A stretch of 64,000 nucleotides of DNA from Agapetus fuscipes (lineage: Eukaryota; Arthropoda; Insecta; Trichoptera; Glossosomatidae), in the NCBI GenBank assembly GCA_951799405.1, contig OX637338.1, positions 9,176,001 through 9,240,000 of the forward strand. The letters are read 5' to 3'. The notes beneath the pieces are model-generated. The model was not told the origin of the DNA and did no database searches. It saw only the letters and a list, made by a program, of their open reading frames with translations. Both the position numbers and the translations under genes were made by a program. This document shows, piece after piece, positions 9,900 to 22,500 of the stretch (positions are counted from its first letter, which is position 1; every line of letters starts with the position of its first letter).

Positions 9900-10480
9900 T
9901 ACCTACCTACAGTGCAGATTAAAAAATATTAAACATTAATACCTGTTTCTGGCCAGGAAAAACTAGGTTTGTGAACTGTGGGAAAGGAATGATAATATTT
10001 TGCCTTCGTTTAGTCATAGAGCTGAATGAAACCAAATCTTTTCTTCCCTTGAGAAACCGTTCGCATTCCAAATATTTGATCCAATAAAACGTCGCCATAA
10101 CTCATAGCAACCAGTCCCATCAATAATATCACCGTCATATTAAAATCTGAACCAAAAATATAAAACTCGACCACAGAGTTTTACCAAATGAAGAAAAACT
10201 AAGACGCTCACATGTAGCGCTGTTTAAATTTATGTACATTTTTTGATAAACTGGTTGAGTTTTATGCTCGGTGGTATATTCGCTTTTATATTTGCATTCC
10301 TTGAGAATGACCCGAAACGGATAAAGGCAAGTGGATGTGACTTCCCGGTAAAACGATACTTGTGTGGGAAAGTATTCGATACTCGCATATCCTTTGTGTA
10401 ACCCTTTGTCATCGGCATATCATTACAGCCAATATAATAACCTGAATATTTTATACAACCTGTTATATTCATAAACCGCT
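9900..10480. other. Unassigned DNA
   Basis: I see nothing supportable. The short open frame on the reverse strand at about 10230-10472 has no recognisable domain. Confidence 0.45.
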
Positions 10481-10945
10481 CCTTGACTGATAGGTTGGTA
10501 TTAGGCTGACCCCACGTGCGGTGAAAATTGGTTCACTTTTGCCAATGCCACCCTGTTCACGTGATGTTTTTTTTTTTTAATTTCTTATGCACACGTCATG
10601 CAGAATGTATTGGTGCGCACCTACATGTCTGTGGGCACGCAGTTAATATGAACCTTAGATGTTAGCAATAATAAAGAGAAATAACTCGAAAATTGGGAAA
10701 ATCGAGATTTTGTAATAAAACGCAAGAACAATGCGAGAAGAATAGGTAGAATGCGACAGCCGTTCAATTTGGACGAATATGACCGAGATAAAACATCGGC
10801 CGCCTTTTTCATTCCATACAAGTTGTACTGGTTGTCTGAACTTCAAACGTGATTTCCCAACATTCATGTTTTTTGAGTTATTGCTCTTTATTATTAAACG
10901 TGCGATATATTTGCCGCTTAGGTTATAGATTATTATAGATCACTA
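10481..10945 (+). repeat. RTE-tail unit split by a small insertion
   Basis: The head lies at 10481-10662 and the tail 'gccgcttaggttatagatt' at 10910-10945. The gap is filled by the inverted-repeat element at 10665-10902. Confidence 0.7.
10665..10902. mobile_element. MITE nested in an RTE-tail unit
   Basis: Ends are inverted repeats of about 20 bases: 'aataataaagagaaataactc' at the left and 'gagttattgctctttatta' at the right. There is no coding capacity. Possible 3-bp target copies (tta) would suit a PIF/Harbinger-type MITE, but I cannot fix the exact borders. Confidence 0.55.
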
Positions 10946-11129
10946 GCAGACTGACCGTGCTGCGCACGGTTGTCTGCTAGGTCCTTCGGGCAGAGTGAGT
11001 CTGGCTTCGCAATAATTTTTCCTCACACCTCCTTCATAGTAATTAAATGCTTTAAGAAGTAATTTGAAAAAAAATTGCGGTAAAAGGGTTATTTAGTTCT
11101 TTCATGTTGTGAGATTCTTGTATGAAGCA

Positions 11130-13275
11130 TGAGGTATGAGGCTGACCTCCCATACCTAAAAAAATGTTCACTGAACGAATGTTTCTCTGTTCCTGAAAAG
11201 TTCGGCAAAATTGCAGGGCTTATGGTCAAGAGAGGCTGAAATTTTTATTTGTAATAATTACACATGCAGCGTTTGTAAGCGCAAACTCACTCATGTCTGC
11301 TTGGGGGCATCCATTCAATATGAATTATAAAATGTATGTATGCAACTTAGATTTATATTCTAAAATTAAAAACATCAAGTGCCACAATTATATGTTAGCG
11401 TGAAAAGACATTTGCCAGCTTGTGGGTGTGCATTCAATTTGAATCATCAAATAACTTTTTTTGCAACTTTAGATTATAAATTAAATTTAACGTTGTTGAA
11501 TCAAATTCCTTGACTTAAGGGTTAGTATGAAGCTTACCACCCATATCGCATAAATGGGTTCACTTAACTAATGTTCCCCCTGTTTCTGAAAAGGTCGGCA
11601 AAAGTTGCAGAGCTTATGTGCATTAGAGGCCTTCATTTTAATTTGTAAGTTCACATGCAGCATTTCTAAGCGGGAACTCACTCGTGTCTCCATGGAAGCA
11701 TGCATTGAATATGAATTATAAAATGTATCTATGCAACTTAGATTTATATTCTAATATTAAAAACATCAAGTGCCACAATTATATGTTAACGTGAAATGAC
11801 ATTTGCCAGCTTATGGGTGTGCATTTAATTTGAATCATCAAATAAGTTTTTTTGCTACTTTAGATTATAAATTAAGATTAACGTTGTTTAAGGATTTTTC
11901 AAACTCAAATCCTTGACCTATAGGTTGGTATGCGGCTGACCACCCATACTGTGAAAAATGGTTCACTTTGCCAATTTCACCCCTGTTTCAGGGAAGGATG
12001 GCAAGAGTTGCAGGGCTTATGTTCATTTGAGATTGGGTTTTTATAATGTAGGTCCACATGCGGCATGTGCCAGCGCGAAATTATACATGTCTGCTTGTGG
12101 GAATGCATTGAATATAAATCTTAAATGATATATATCCTTGCAGCTTAGATTAGATTAGAAATTTCTAATCTAATCTAACCTTGACTTATAGGTTAGTATG
12201 AGCCTGAATACCCATATTGCAAAAAATGGTTCATTTGAAAAATGTTTCCCCTGTTTTTGAAAAGGGTGGCAAAAGTTGCAGGGCTCATGTTCATTACAGG
12301 CCTTAATTTGAATTTGTAAGTTCACATACAGCATTTATAAGTGCGAACCCACTCGTGTCTCCAGGGGGACATGCATTGAATATGAATCATAAAAGTTATT
12401 GTATCTGTGCAACTTAGATTTTATATTCTAATATTTAAAAAAAATCAAGCGCCACAACTATAGGTTAGCGTGAAATGACATTTGCCAGTTTGTGGGCGTG
12501 CATTCAATTTGAATCATCAAATAACTTTTTTTGCAACTTTAGATTATAAATTAAATTTAACGTTGTTGAAGGATTTTTTAAACTCAAATCCTTGACGGAT
12601 AGGGAAGTATGAGCTTGAATACCCAGATCGCAAAAAATGGTTCACTTGGCAAATGTTTCCCCTGTTTTTGAAAAGGTTGGCAAAAGTTGCAGGGCTTATG
12701 TTCATTAGAGGCCTTAATTTTAATTTGTAAGTTCACATGCAGCATTTATAAGTGCGAACCCACTCGTGTCTCCAGGGGGGCATGCATTGAATATGAATTA
12801 TAAAAGTTATTGTATCTGTGCAACTTAGATTATATATTCTAATATTTATAAAAAGTCAAGCGCCACAACTATATGTTAACGTGAAATGACATTTGCCAGT
12901 TTGTGGGCGTGCATTCAATTTGAATCATCAAATAACTTTTTTTGCAACTTTAGATTATAAATTAAATTTAACGTTGTTGAATCAAATTCCTTGACTTAAG
13001 GGTTAGTATGAGGCTTACCACCCATATCGCATAAATGGGTTCACTTAACAAATGTGTCCCCTGTTTCTGAAAAGGTCAGCAAAAGTTGTAGGGCTTATGG
13101 TCATGAGAGGCTGAAATTTTTATTTGTAAATACACATGCAGCATTTGTAAGCGCAAACTCACTCGTGTCTCCGTGGAGTAGTGCATTGAATATGAATTAT
13201 TAATGTTAATGCGTCTATGCAACTTAGATTGTATATTATAATAATACTTAAAAAAAATTAAATGCCGCAATAAGT
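11130..13275 (+). repeat. Local array of diverged RTE-tail units with a second half-unit
   Basis: About six units run head-to-tail (starts near 11130, 11506, 11910, 12176, 12590, 12988), several with a period near 400 bases. Most consist of one RTE-tail unit followed by a second partial tail ('atgacatttgccagtttgtgggcgtgcattcaa' region ending 'gcaactttagattataaatt'). The composite has therefore been multiplied as a block and not inserted independently each time. The unit at 11910-12175 belongs to a different subfamily and ends in a (gatta)n run. No real gene is present. Confidence 0.75.
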
Positions 13276-13800
13276 ATGGTTTCATATAAAAAGTTGACCT
13301 AATCGATCGTCATTATTTCTAAAAAATACATGTTATAACTGGTTGAAGTATAATTTTGAAATAAATAAAGAATATAGGTAGGTACTCAACGGAATTCAAC
13401 CGAAAAAGAATCGACTTGTATGGCAACTTTGAAGCGTATGTTGAAGTGTTGGCAATTTATTTGAAATTCGAATGTCAAAATGAGTTTTGTTTCTCGCATA
13501 GGTTTTACATAAAAAGGTGTTGTGATTGATCATGTTTATTTATTTAAAAAACAACAATTAAAAATCTATTAATGATGAGGAAGCACATCCCAAGTCCTGA
13601 ACAATATTTTGTTGTGAATATGACGTGCATCTGTTCAGGAGTTCTTCAGTTTGTCATCCATTAACGCACAATTATTTTGTATGGGGAGGCCGTTGAATTT
13701 TATATTATAGGGGGATGAATTTTTTAACACTTTGTTTTCGTATTAAAAAAAAAGTTACTCCTAGTTTAATTGATGGGTAGATACTTACCAAACAGTATCT
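13276..13800. other. Unassigned DNA inside the duplication
   Basis: No repeat or gene recognised. The same sequence recurs at 15101-15625. Confidence 0.5.
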
Positions 13801-13814
13801 ATGATCTACTATAT

Positions 13815-14170
13815 CTAATCCGAGATTAAAGATTCGTAAAAAATGAATGCCCACAAGCAGGTAAGTAGGCAAGTTCGCGCTTACGCATGCTGCACTAAAA
13901 ACATAAATCTCAAATGAACATACACCCTGAACTTTTCTGATGCGGTAACATAGACAAAGCGAACAAATCTTTACAGTACGGATGTTATAGCCTCATACCA
14001 ACTTAATACTTTTTAATATCCAATCTAAGTTGAAATTATATATTCACATTTAAGGCTCATATTTAATGCATGCTCACATGCAGGCACATGTAAGTTCCCT
14101 CCTACACATGCTGCATGTGCACCGACAAAATAAACCAAACCTCACATGAACATAAACTTTCCAACTCTTG
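13815..14170 (-). repeat. Two RTE-tail units, reverse strand
   Basis: The first is 13815-14010 (ends 'agcctcataccaac'). The second is 14030-14170 and is cut off at the duplication junction. The intact version of the second is in copy 2 at 15855-16088. Confidence 0.7.
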
Positions 14171-14173
14171 TCT

Positions 14174-15995
14174 CCACTCGTGTCTCCAGGGGGACATGCA
14201 TTGAATATGAATCATAAAAGTTATTGTATCTGTGCAACTTAGATTTTATATTCTAATATTTAAAAAAAATCAAGCGCCACAACTATAGGTTAGCGTGAAA
14301 TGACATTTGCCAGTTTGTGGGCGTGCATTCAATTTGAATCATCAAATAACTTTTTTTGCAACTTTAGATTATAAATTAAATTTAACGTTGTTGAAGGATT
14401 TTTTAAACTCAAATCCTTGACGGATAGGGAAGTATGAGCTTGAATACCCAGATCGCAAAAAATGGTTCACTTGGCAAATGTTTCCCCTGTTTTTGAAAAG
14501 GTTGGCAAAAGTTGCAGGGCTTATGTTCATTAGAGGCCTTAATTTTAATTTGTAAGTTCACATGCAGCATTTATAAGTGCGAACCCACTCGTGTCTCCAG
14601 GGGGGCATGCATTGAATATGAATTATAAAAGTTATTGTATCTGTGCAACTTAGATTATATATTCTAATATTTATAAAAAGTCAAGCGCCACAACTATATG
14701 TTAACGTGAAATGACATTTGCCAGTTTGTGGGCGTGCATTCAATTTGAATCATCAAATAACTTTTTTTGCAACTTTAGATTATAAATTAAATTTAACGTT
14801 GTTGAATCAAATTCCTTGACTTAAGGGTTAGTATGAGGCTTACCACCCATATCGCATAAATGGGTTCACTTAACAAATGTGTCCCCTGTTTCTGAAAAGG
14901 TCAGCAAAAGTTGTAGGGCTTATGGTCATGAGAGGCTGAAATTTTTATTTGTAAATACACATGCAGCATTTGTAAGCGCAAACTCACTCGTGTCTCCGTG
15001 GAGTAGTGCATTGAATATGAATTATTAATGTTAATGCGTCTATGCAACTTAGATTGTATATTATAATAATACTTAAAAAAAATTAAATGCCGCAATAAGT
15101 ATGGTTTCATATAAAAAGTTGACCTAATCGATCGTCATTATTTCTAAAAAATACATGTTATAACTGGTTGAAGTATAATTTTGAAATAAATAAAGAATAT
15201 AGGTAGGTACTCAACGGAATTCAACCGAAAAAGAATCGACTTGTATGGCAACTTTGAAGCGTATGTTGAAGTGTTGGCAATTTATTTGAAATTCGAATGT
15301 CAAAATGAGTTTTGTTTCTCGCATAGGTTTTACATAAAAAGGTGTTGTGATTGATCATGTTTATTTATTTAAAAAACAACAATTAAAAATCTATTAATGA
15401 TGAGGAAGCACATCCCAAGTCCTGAACAATATTTTGTTGTGAATATGACGTGCATCTGTTCAGGAGTTCTTCAGTTTGTCATCCATTAACGCACAATTAT
15501 TTTGTATGGGGAGGCCGTTGAATTTTATATTATAGGGGGATGAATTTTTTAACACTTTGTTTTCGTATTAAAAAAAAAGTTACTCCTAGTTTAATTGATG
15601 GGTAGATACTTACCAAACAGTATCTATGATCTACTATATCTAATCCGAGATTAAAGATTCGTAAAAAATGAATGCCCACAAGCAGGTAAGTAGGCAAGTT
15701 CGCGCTTACGCATGCTGCACTAAAAACATAAATCTCAAATGAACATACACCCTGAACTTTTCTGATGCGGTAACATAGACAAAGCGAACAAATCTTTACA
15801 GTACGGATGTTATAGCCTCATACCAACTTAATACTTTTTAATATCCAATCTAAGTTGAAATTATATATTCACATTTAAGGCTCATATTTAATGCATGCTC
15901 ACATGCAGGCACATGTAAGTTCCCTCCTACACATGCTGCATGTGCACCGACAAAATAAACCAAACCTCACATGAACATAAACTTTCCAACTCTTG
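14174..15995. repeat. 1.82-kb tandem duplication, copy 2
   Basis: Second copy. It starts at 'ccactcgtgtctcc' and ends at 'ccaactcttg', after which the original right-hand sequence continues. About three filler bases (tct) sit at the junction 14171-14173, which suggests end-joining and not a clean exchange between repeats. Confidence 0.9.
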
Positions 15996-16088
15996 CAGCC
16001 TTTCCCTGAAATTGGGTTGGCATTGGCAGAAGTGAACCATTTTTTTACAGCATGGGGCTCAGCCTCATACCAACCTATTAGTCAAGGA
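15640..16088 (-). repeat. Two RTE-tail units, reverse strand
   Basis: Equivalent to 13815-14170, but the second unit is complete here and ends with the usual head 'accaacctattagtcaagg'. Confidence 0.75.
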
Positions 16089-16094
16089 ACTCAA

Positions 16095-16414
16095 GTCATA
16101 TTGTATTAAAAAATGGTACCAACTTATTTTTTGAAAATAATTATGAATAGGATAAAAGGTAAACATTCTAAAACGTCATCATAATATATTAAACAAACGC
16201 ATGCAAAAAGACATGAGTTAAGTTAATATATTCTATTAAATATATTTGCAATTTGCAATTGCATATTTACATAATGTTTTTGCAACTATGCAAAACAAAA
16301 AGAGTAATGTGTAATGTAGGAAATTTCATTTTCTGATGAAGTAATTACATTGGTAAATTAGAGTTTAACATTTAAAATTGGCATAATGACTGTTAAGCTA
16401 TCTACATATGCCTT
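16095..16414. other. Unassigned AT-rich DNA
   Basis: Nothing recognisable. Confidence 0.5.
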
Positions 16415-16658
16415 AGGCCGTTTGTCCACCGCACGCCGTCACCGTCACGTCACAGAGAACGAGATTATTTCGGGCCGAGTTTAATTAATGTGACGGCGAT
16501 CGTTGGTCCACCGCGACCGATTTCGCTGGTAATAGGTTATGTATTGTATTGCCTGTAACCAGGCAATACAATAAATACATAACATGTACCGCTACTTCGG
16601 CGCCGTCATCTCGTTCCCGGTGACGTGACGGTGACGGCGTGCGGTGGACAAACGGCCT
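16415..16658. mobile_element. 244-bp fold-back MITE with long GC-rich terminal inverted repeats
   Basis: The outer 38 or so bases are perfect inverted repeats (starting 'aggccgtttgtccaccgcac', ending 'gtgcggtggacaaacggcct'). The centre is a second hairpin around 'tgtattgtattgcctg' / 'caggcaatacaata'. There is no ORF. Such long, GC-rich ends stand out against the AT-rich flanks. I could not find a clear target duplication, so the superfamily is open. Confidence 0.85.
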
Positions 16659-18790
16659 GGCTTAGATGGACGGGAAACCTGCATGACTTTAGATCGGTAG
16701 TAATTTACGTAAGCCACTAGACTACCGACAAAACCCACACATTTTTGTTGTGGACAATTGATAACTAATTTTGATTAATGACTAAGCGATTGTATGTGTG
16801 TTTTCATGTAACAACCAACAAACGGTACATTGCTTCCACTAAATGTAAAATATCGGAAATGCCTGCAATCACAATTACCCATAAAGCCTATCGATATGAG
16901 TTTAATTAAGCCGCCGTTCATAACCTTCAAAATAAAAATAGCATGATTAACAAAGGTTGGCCGGAAGTCGCGCCCACACCGATATAATCATCAGAACACA
17001 GCTAGAAGCTCTGCCACAATAGCCTTTCATACAATAATCACTAAATTGACCGTAGAAATGAATTTCGCTCGGTATTGAATTATTTTTCATTGCCTTGGCG
17101 ATTGATATTTACTTGTATCATATTGATGCATGTACATACATAGGAAGCTTACTTCCCAAAGTAAAAAAATACGTAACATTTATGAAAACTAAAACGCTTT
17201 TTATATTTGCTGTTATACTTTCAATACACTTTTAGATAAACACTATAGTTTAGTTTAAGAGTATTTTTTCATGCTAAGCAGTTAATTAGGTTGTCCGACA
17301 TGGGTGTGCTGGAACATTTGAGGCTTCACAGAACCATCGATAAGTCACATTACTTGACTCCAGAGTTATGAAATAATATACAAAGTTGTTGCTTTGTTTT
17401 CAGTACAAAAAGTCAGCAACTGTAGTTGCTTAAATCATGTGTATTTTGCAAGATTTCTTATCACTTTGTAGTATCCCATCGACACCGTAAACTGTATTTA
17501 TAACTGAACTTTAAAGTCGAGTTGGCCAATGATTTTGCATAGTTTAGCATCCATAGAATCTGTAATTAATTATTACAAAACATAAAAAACTATTTCCTTC
17601 GAGAACAGGTAACTTCTCATTGTATCAGCTCCTCGAAAAAAATATGCAGGTATCTCTCCATTTAGTTTGGGAGTTAAAACTCATCACCCATTTTATAAAT
17701 TTCAGTTTTTTTTTTCATAGACCTGTTCTGAAACATCAACTTTTGAAGATGATAGCAACAAGAAGAAAATTCCTTCAAAATAGTCACACTGAGGTGGCTG
17801 GATGATGTTCAACAGACTGCAAGGAGGTGAGTGAACCAAATGTCCAACAAAAAGGCTTGGAAAAGACCTAAATCAAGGAGTGAAAAGGGATGATCGAGAA
17901 CCATGTTAGTGTTTTTTTCCTTCCAGCTCTGGTGTTGATTGATGTAAGCAACGCTTGTATGGTCTATAATAACAGAACGTTTACACTATATCCTGTACTA
18001 AAATGCAATAACCGCCCCTTAGGTAATTGTCGCGTCGCTCGGTACATTCATTATTATAGGAGGAAGCCGGAAAAGTGCTAAAAAAATACCCGTTTTAAAT
18101 TAATAAGAACTGTTTATAAGTACAAATAATATCCATTCCTAATAATGTAAAGTACACTGGCGATGAACTCAATAATCATTACCAGGGCTTCATATGATAC
18201 GGAAAGTATAATTGATATTTCATCCACATAATATTATTACTACATTATGCCATAGGGGTCAAATGTTGTTGTATGTTGTAAACTTGTAACGTGTAAGGAT
18301 TAGTAATTTTAAGCTCCAGCTGTAAGTAAATATGCCAAACAGGTAAGTACATTCTAAATTTAAATATCTGGAAAAGGGAAGAGGAACGTTTTTTTAAGTG
18401 CATTATAAGAAATATGTATTTGACACTAGAATGGACGAGAGAAAGGTAGCTGGATGGAAAATTGGCGTGTGGTGGTACCTTAAGCCTACAATGAATAATT
18501 GGTGGATTCGAGAATTTATACCTACTGAGATTTTCGTACACAATGTGTGCGACCTTTGATGACAGAGATGAATTAAATACACATGATTTATTATCCCCAC
18601 ATGAGGATGTCGCCGAACAAAATATTCAATAGAATAGGAAATATTTGAGACAGTTAAAAAAAGGACTACCCCTGCAGCAGTAGTTAATAGTCAAAGAAAG
18701 ACAAACAAAACCTATAAAGTAGGCTGTCATGGATTTATGAATTTAGTACTTTTGAATCGATTATTGTATGTAGGTAGATAAACTTAAATA
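16659..18790. other. Unassigned DNA
   Basis: About 2.1 kb with no recognised repeat, RNA gene or protein domain. Open frames of 60-98 codons occur but look like chance. Confidence 0.45.
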
Positions 18791-18864
18791 TTAATTATTA
18801 AAAAATGATAACAAACTTTGTTTAGTTCTACTTTATAAAGTTTGTTATCATTTTTTAATAATTA
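18791..18864. repeat. Perfect 28-bp inverted repeat (hairpin)
   Basis: The arms 'ttaattattaaaaaatgat...' and '...atcattttttaataattaa' are perfectly complementary around a loop of about 17 bases. They may be the ends of a tiny MITE. Confidence 0.7.
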
Positions 18865-19502
18865 AAATGGTTATGCTTAATTCAAAGAGAGAAAAAGCTT
18901 GCCTGGCGGGATAGCCACAAGCCTGTGTAATTAAGAATAATTAATATTATTGTGCTGTGGTTTATTGTGTATACATTGTGAAAGGAATAAAAGTAAACAT
19001 ATTAAAGTGGCTGTTATATTATTAATTGTGTCAATCAGCAAGACAGAGAAGAAAAACCCTCACATTTTGTGAGGGTTTTTTCGTGAGTGCTACACAGTTT
19101 ATCAAGATTTATTATTTCGGGAATTACATTGTACACGCAGCCTTCGTCCAAATTCGACAACTGAAATTGACATTTGTGGATGGATGGGAGGTTTTTAATA
19201 AGACAATAATTACAATAATTTTTTTAAAGAAACATTTTTGAAACATAACCTACAACTTTTTTTGAAAAATTTGGAACAACAACAAAATTATTGGAAAGAA
19301 GAATTAAAAAATCAAAATTGGATACCTACCTACCTACCTGTAATACCTACCTGATGAACAACATGGCAGAAGACGTGAAATGGACAATTTACACTTTTAT
19401 ATGGACAATATTTTTTTCTGTTTTAATTTTTATGTTTTATAGCTGTATTTTTTATTTGTATTTTTAAACTCACTTTAGTTCTTAACATTTTGTTTTGTAG
19501 CA
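18865..19502 (+). other. Sequence upstream of RTE ORF; possible 5' UTR with a strong hairpin
   Basis: No coding domain. At 19052-19081 a perfect stem 'aaaaaccctcaca' / 'tgtgagggttttt' with a 4-base loop stands out. The RTE 5' border cannot be placed because no second full copy is in the window. Confidence 0.4.
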
Positions 19503-22500
19503 ATGGCCACCAACAATAATTTTAAATCTGTACATTGTGGAAATGCCACCACTAATTTTCATAGAAAGAATGAATGGGTTTTCGGGACATGGAATGTAAG
19601 GAAGATGAATGATTGCAAGGAGAAAGAAATTATGAATGTAATGAAAGAGAAACGAATAAAAGTAATGGGTGTGACAGAAACAAAAATGAAAGGGAATGGT
19701 GAGAAAGTATTAGCGAATGGTGAATTGTATATTTGGTCAGGTGTGGAAGATGGGAATGAAAGGCAGGGTGTAGGTGTGATTGTGAGTGAGTGTGTGAAGG
19801 GATGCATAGCGGGTTACCAAAGAATTTCTCCCAGGATTTTGGTTGTTAAATTGAAAATTAACAGTTTGAAACTTTTCTTGGTGACCTGTTATGCTCCTGT
19901 TGATTCAGAGTGTATGGAGGTGAGAATGAGTTTTTGGAATGAGCTGAATGCGGTTGTGCATGAAAGGAAGAATAATGAAAACATTGTAATTTTAGGTGAT
20001 ATGAATGGATGGATAGGTGCGCAGAGGGATGAATGTTTGAAAATTATTGGTCCTGGTGGGAGAGGTGTAGTCAATGATAATGGGCGACATCTGATTGCTT
20101 TGTGTGCGGAGCACAGTCTTTTTGCATCGAATACTTGGTTTCGGCATAAGGATGTGCATCTGTACACGAGGCAGATTGTGGGAAGTCGCACAATCATTGA
20201 CTACATCTGTGTGGATGAAAGACTGAGAGGAGCCGTAAGAGATAGCCGTGTCTACCGCGGGCCTGAAATAGGCAGTGATCACTATCTCTTATGTGCTAAA
20301 ATAATGCTTGGTGAAGTAAGAAAGAAGAAACGCAAGAAGCAAGTAAGAATGACTAGAATAAAAGTAGAAAGGCTGAATGAAGAAAATGTGAAAGAGAAGT
20401 ATGTATCAGAGCTCCACAAAATTTTAAGTGTAAATGAACTTGAGAAGAATGTGTGTGGAAAAGATATTGAAAGCATGTGGAAAGATCTGAAGGAAGGAAT
20501 GATTGAGTGTGCTAAAAAAGTATGTGGGGTAACGAAAGGTGGAAAATTGAAAGGAGATGCCTGGTGGAATGATAGAGTGAAAGAAGCTGTGAAAGTTAAG
20601 AAAAAGTGTTATGAAAATTGGCTGAATGATAGAAATGATAGAAAGCTAGAAGACGAATATAAGATAGCTAAGAGAATGGCAAAGACTATAATTTATGAAA
20701 GCAAGATGAATGAACAAAGAAAGATTGATGAAAGGATTAACAAAAGTTTCACCGACAGTAAGAAGGAATTTTGGAGGTGGATCAATGCGGATAGAAATAA
20801 ATCTTCTGCATTGACCACTCCGGGAGTCAAAAGTGCTGCCGGTGAGATGGTATGGGAGAATGAAGAAGTATGCAAGAGATGGAAGAACTATTTTCAAGAA
20901 ATTTTTGGCCAGGGTGAAAGAAGAATTTATGAACAGACAGATGAAGAGAATGAATTGAAGATTTTGAAAGAAGAAATGAAAGTGTCTATTTCACGTCTGA
21001 AGAATGGGAAGTCTGCTGGGTTTGATGGTATAAATGGTGAAATGTTGAAAGCAGGAGGTGAATGTGTGATAGATTGGATGTTTGAATTATGTAAGCTTTG
21101 TGTGAATGCAGGAGTGGTACCGATGGATTGGAGGAAGGCAGTCATTGTTCCCATTTACAAAGGTAAAGGGGACAAAAAAGACTGTCAGAACTTCAGACCA
21201 ATCAGTCTACTCAGTATACCAGGAAAAGTCTTCTGTAAGGTGATTATAAAAAATGTGATTCTGACTACTAGCAAAAGGGTTTCCGATATACAGTCCGGCT
21301 TTATGGCCGGTAGAGGCTGTGTTGATCAGATTTTCACTCTACGACAACTTGTTGAAAAACAATTGTCGGTGAGGGGGAAACTATTCACGGCCTTTGTGGA
21401 TCTGGAAAAGGCTTTTGACTCAGTGGACAGAGGTATGTTGTGGGATGTTTTGAAAGCATACGGAGTGAATGGAGCTCTACTCAATGCGGTGCATGCGAAC
21501 TATGAGAATAGTATGGCTTGCATTCGTATTGATGGTGAGTATAGTGAATGGTTTGAAGTTTTTAAGGGTGTAAGGCAAGGATGTGTGATGAGCCCATGGC
21601 TATTTAACATAGTCATGGACAAGTGTGTTCGAGATGCTAGACTTGATGATTGTGGAATAATGATAGGAGAGAGCAAAGTAAGCGTTCTACTGTATGCGGA
21701 TGATGCAGTCCTTGTATCTGATTCAGCAGTGGAATTGCAAATGATGCTCTCTAGATTGAACGAAGCTTTGAAAGGTAATAATTTGAAGTTGAATGCAAGA
21801 AAGACGAAAGTTTTGATTTTTGAAAGAGATGATGAAAATATGAATTATGAATTTAAAATTAATGGAATGAATGTTGATGTCGTAAATGAGTTTGTATATT
21901 TGGGAAGTAAGTTTGAAAAAGATGGAAGAATGGCCGGTGAATTTGAAAGAAGAATAATGAAAGGCAGGTGTGTACTGGGTGCGACCGCTTGCATCGCCAG
22001 GAACCAAAATCTCTCAAAAAATGTTAGATTGGCGGTGCACGGTGGTATACTAGTGCCAACCTTGATGTATGGAAGTGAAGCCTGGACGGTGAGTGAAAGG
22101 GAAATTAGTAAAGTCCATACAGTAGAAATGGACTATCTAAGATGTATGATTGGGAAAAAACGAAGTGACAGGGTGAGAAATGATTTTGTAAGAGAAGAAT
22201 GTGGTGTAAGGGAAAGTGTGAAAGTGAAGATTAAAAGAAGTATGTTAAGATGGTTCGGGCATTTGGAGAGAATGAGTGATGAAAGATTGACGAAGAAAGT
22301 ATATGTTGCTAGAATAGATGGATGTCGTGGTAGAGGAAGACCGAGAAAAGTATGGAAGGATCAAATCTCTGAAATAGCGAATGACTGGGATATCCAGAGT
22401 CATAATAAAAGGAGGACTTGTATGAAAAAGGTTATGACTCTGGATGAAATGAAAGAAGTATGCAAGGACAGGAAGAAGTGGCGGCTAATCTGCAATGTTG

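Larger units (their letters stand above)
12349..14170. repeat. 1.82-kb tandem duplication, copy 1
   Basis: Direct duplicate of 14174-15995 at an offset of 1825 bases. I found no difference in the stretches I compared, including a 69-codon open frame that is identical in both. It spans part of the RTE-tail array, about 500 bases of unassigned DNA and two reverse-strand RTE-tail units. Confidence 0.9.

Noticed and set aside
13076..15110. Two identical 69-codon reverse-strand frames
   Set aside because: They lie inside RTE-tail units and are identical only because of the tandem duplication.
11130..16088. CRISPR-like array
   Set aside because: Units are about 240-400 bases, diverged and of both orientations; this is eukaryotic retrotransposon debris.
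19052..19081. Bacterial-type terminator
   Set aside because: It is a strong hairpin with a T run, but in a eukaryotic retrotransposon leader; it is treated only as a structural feature.
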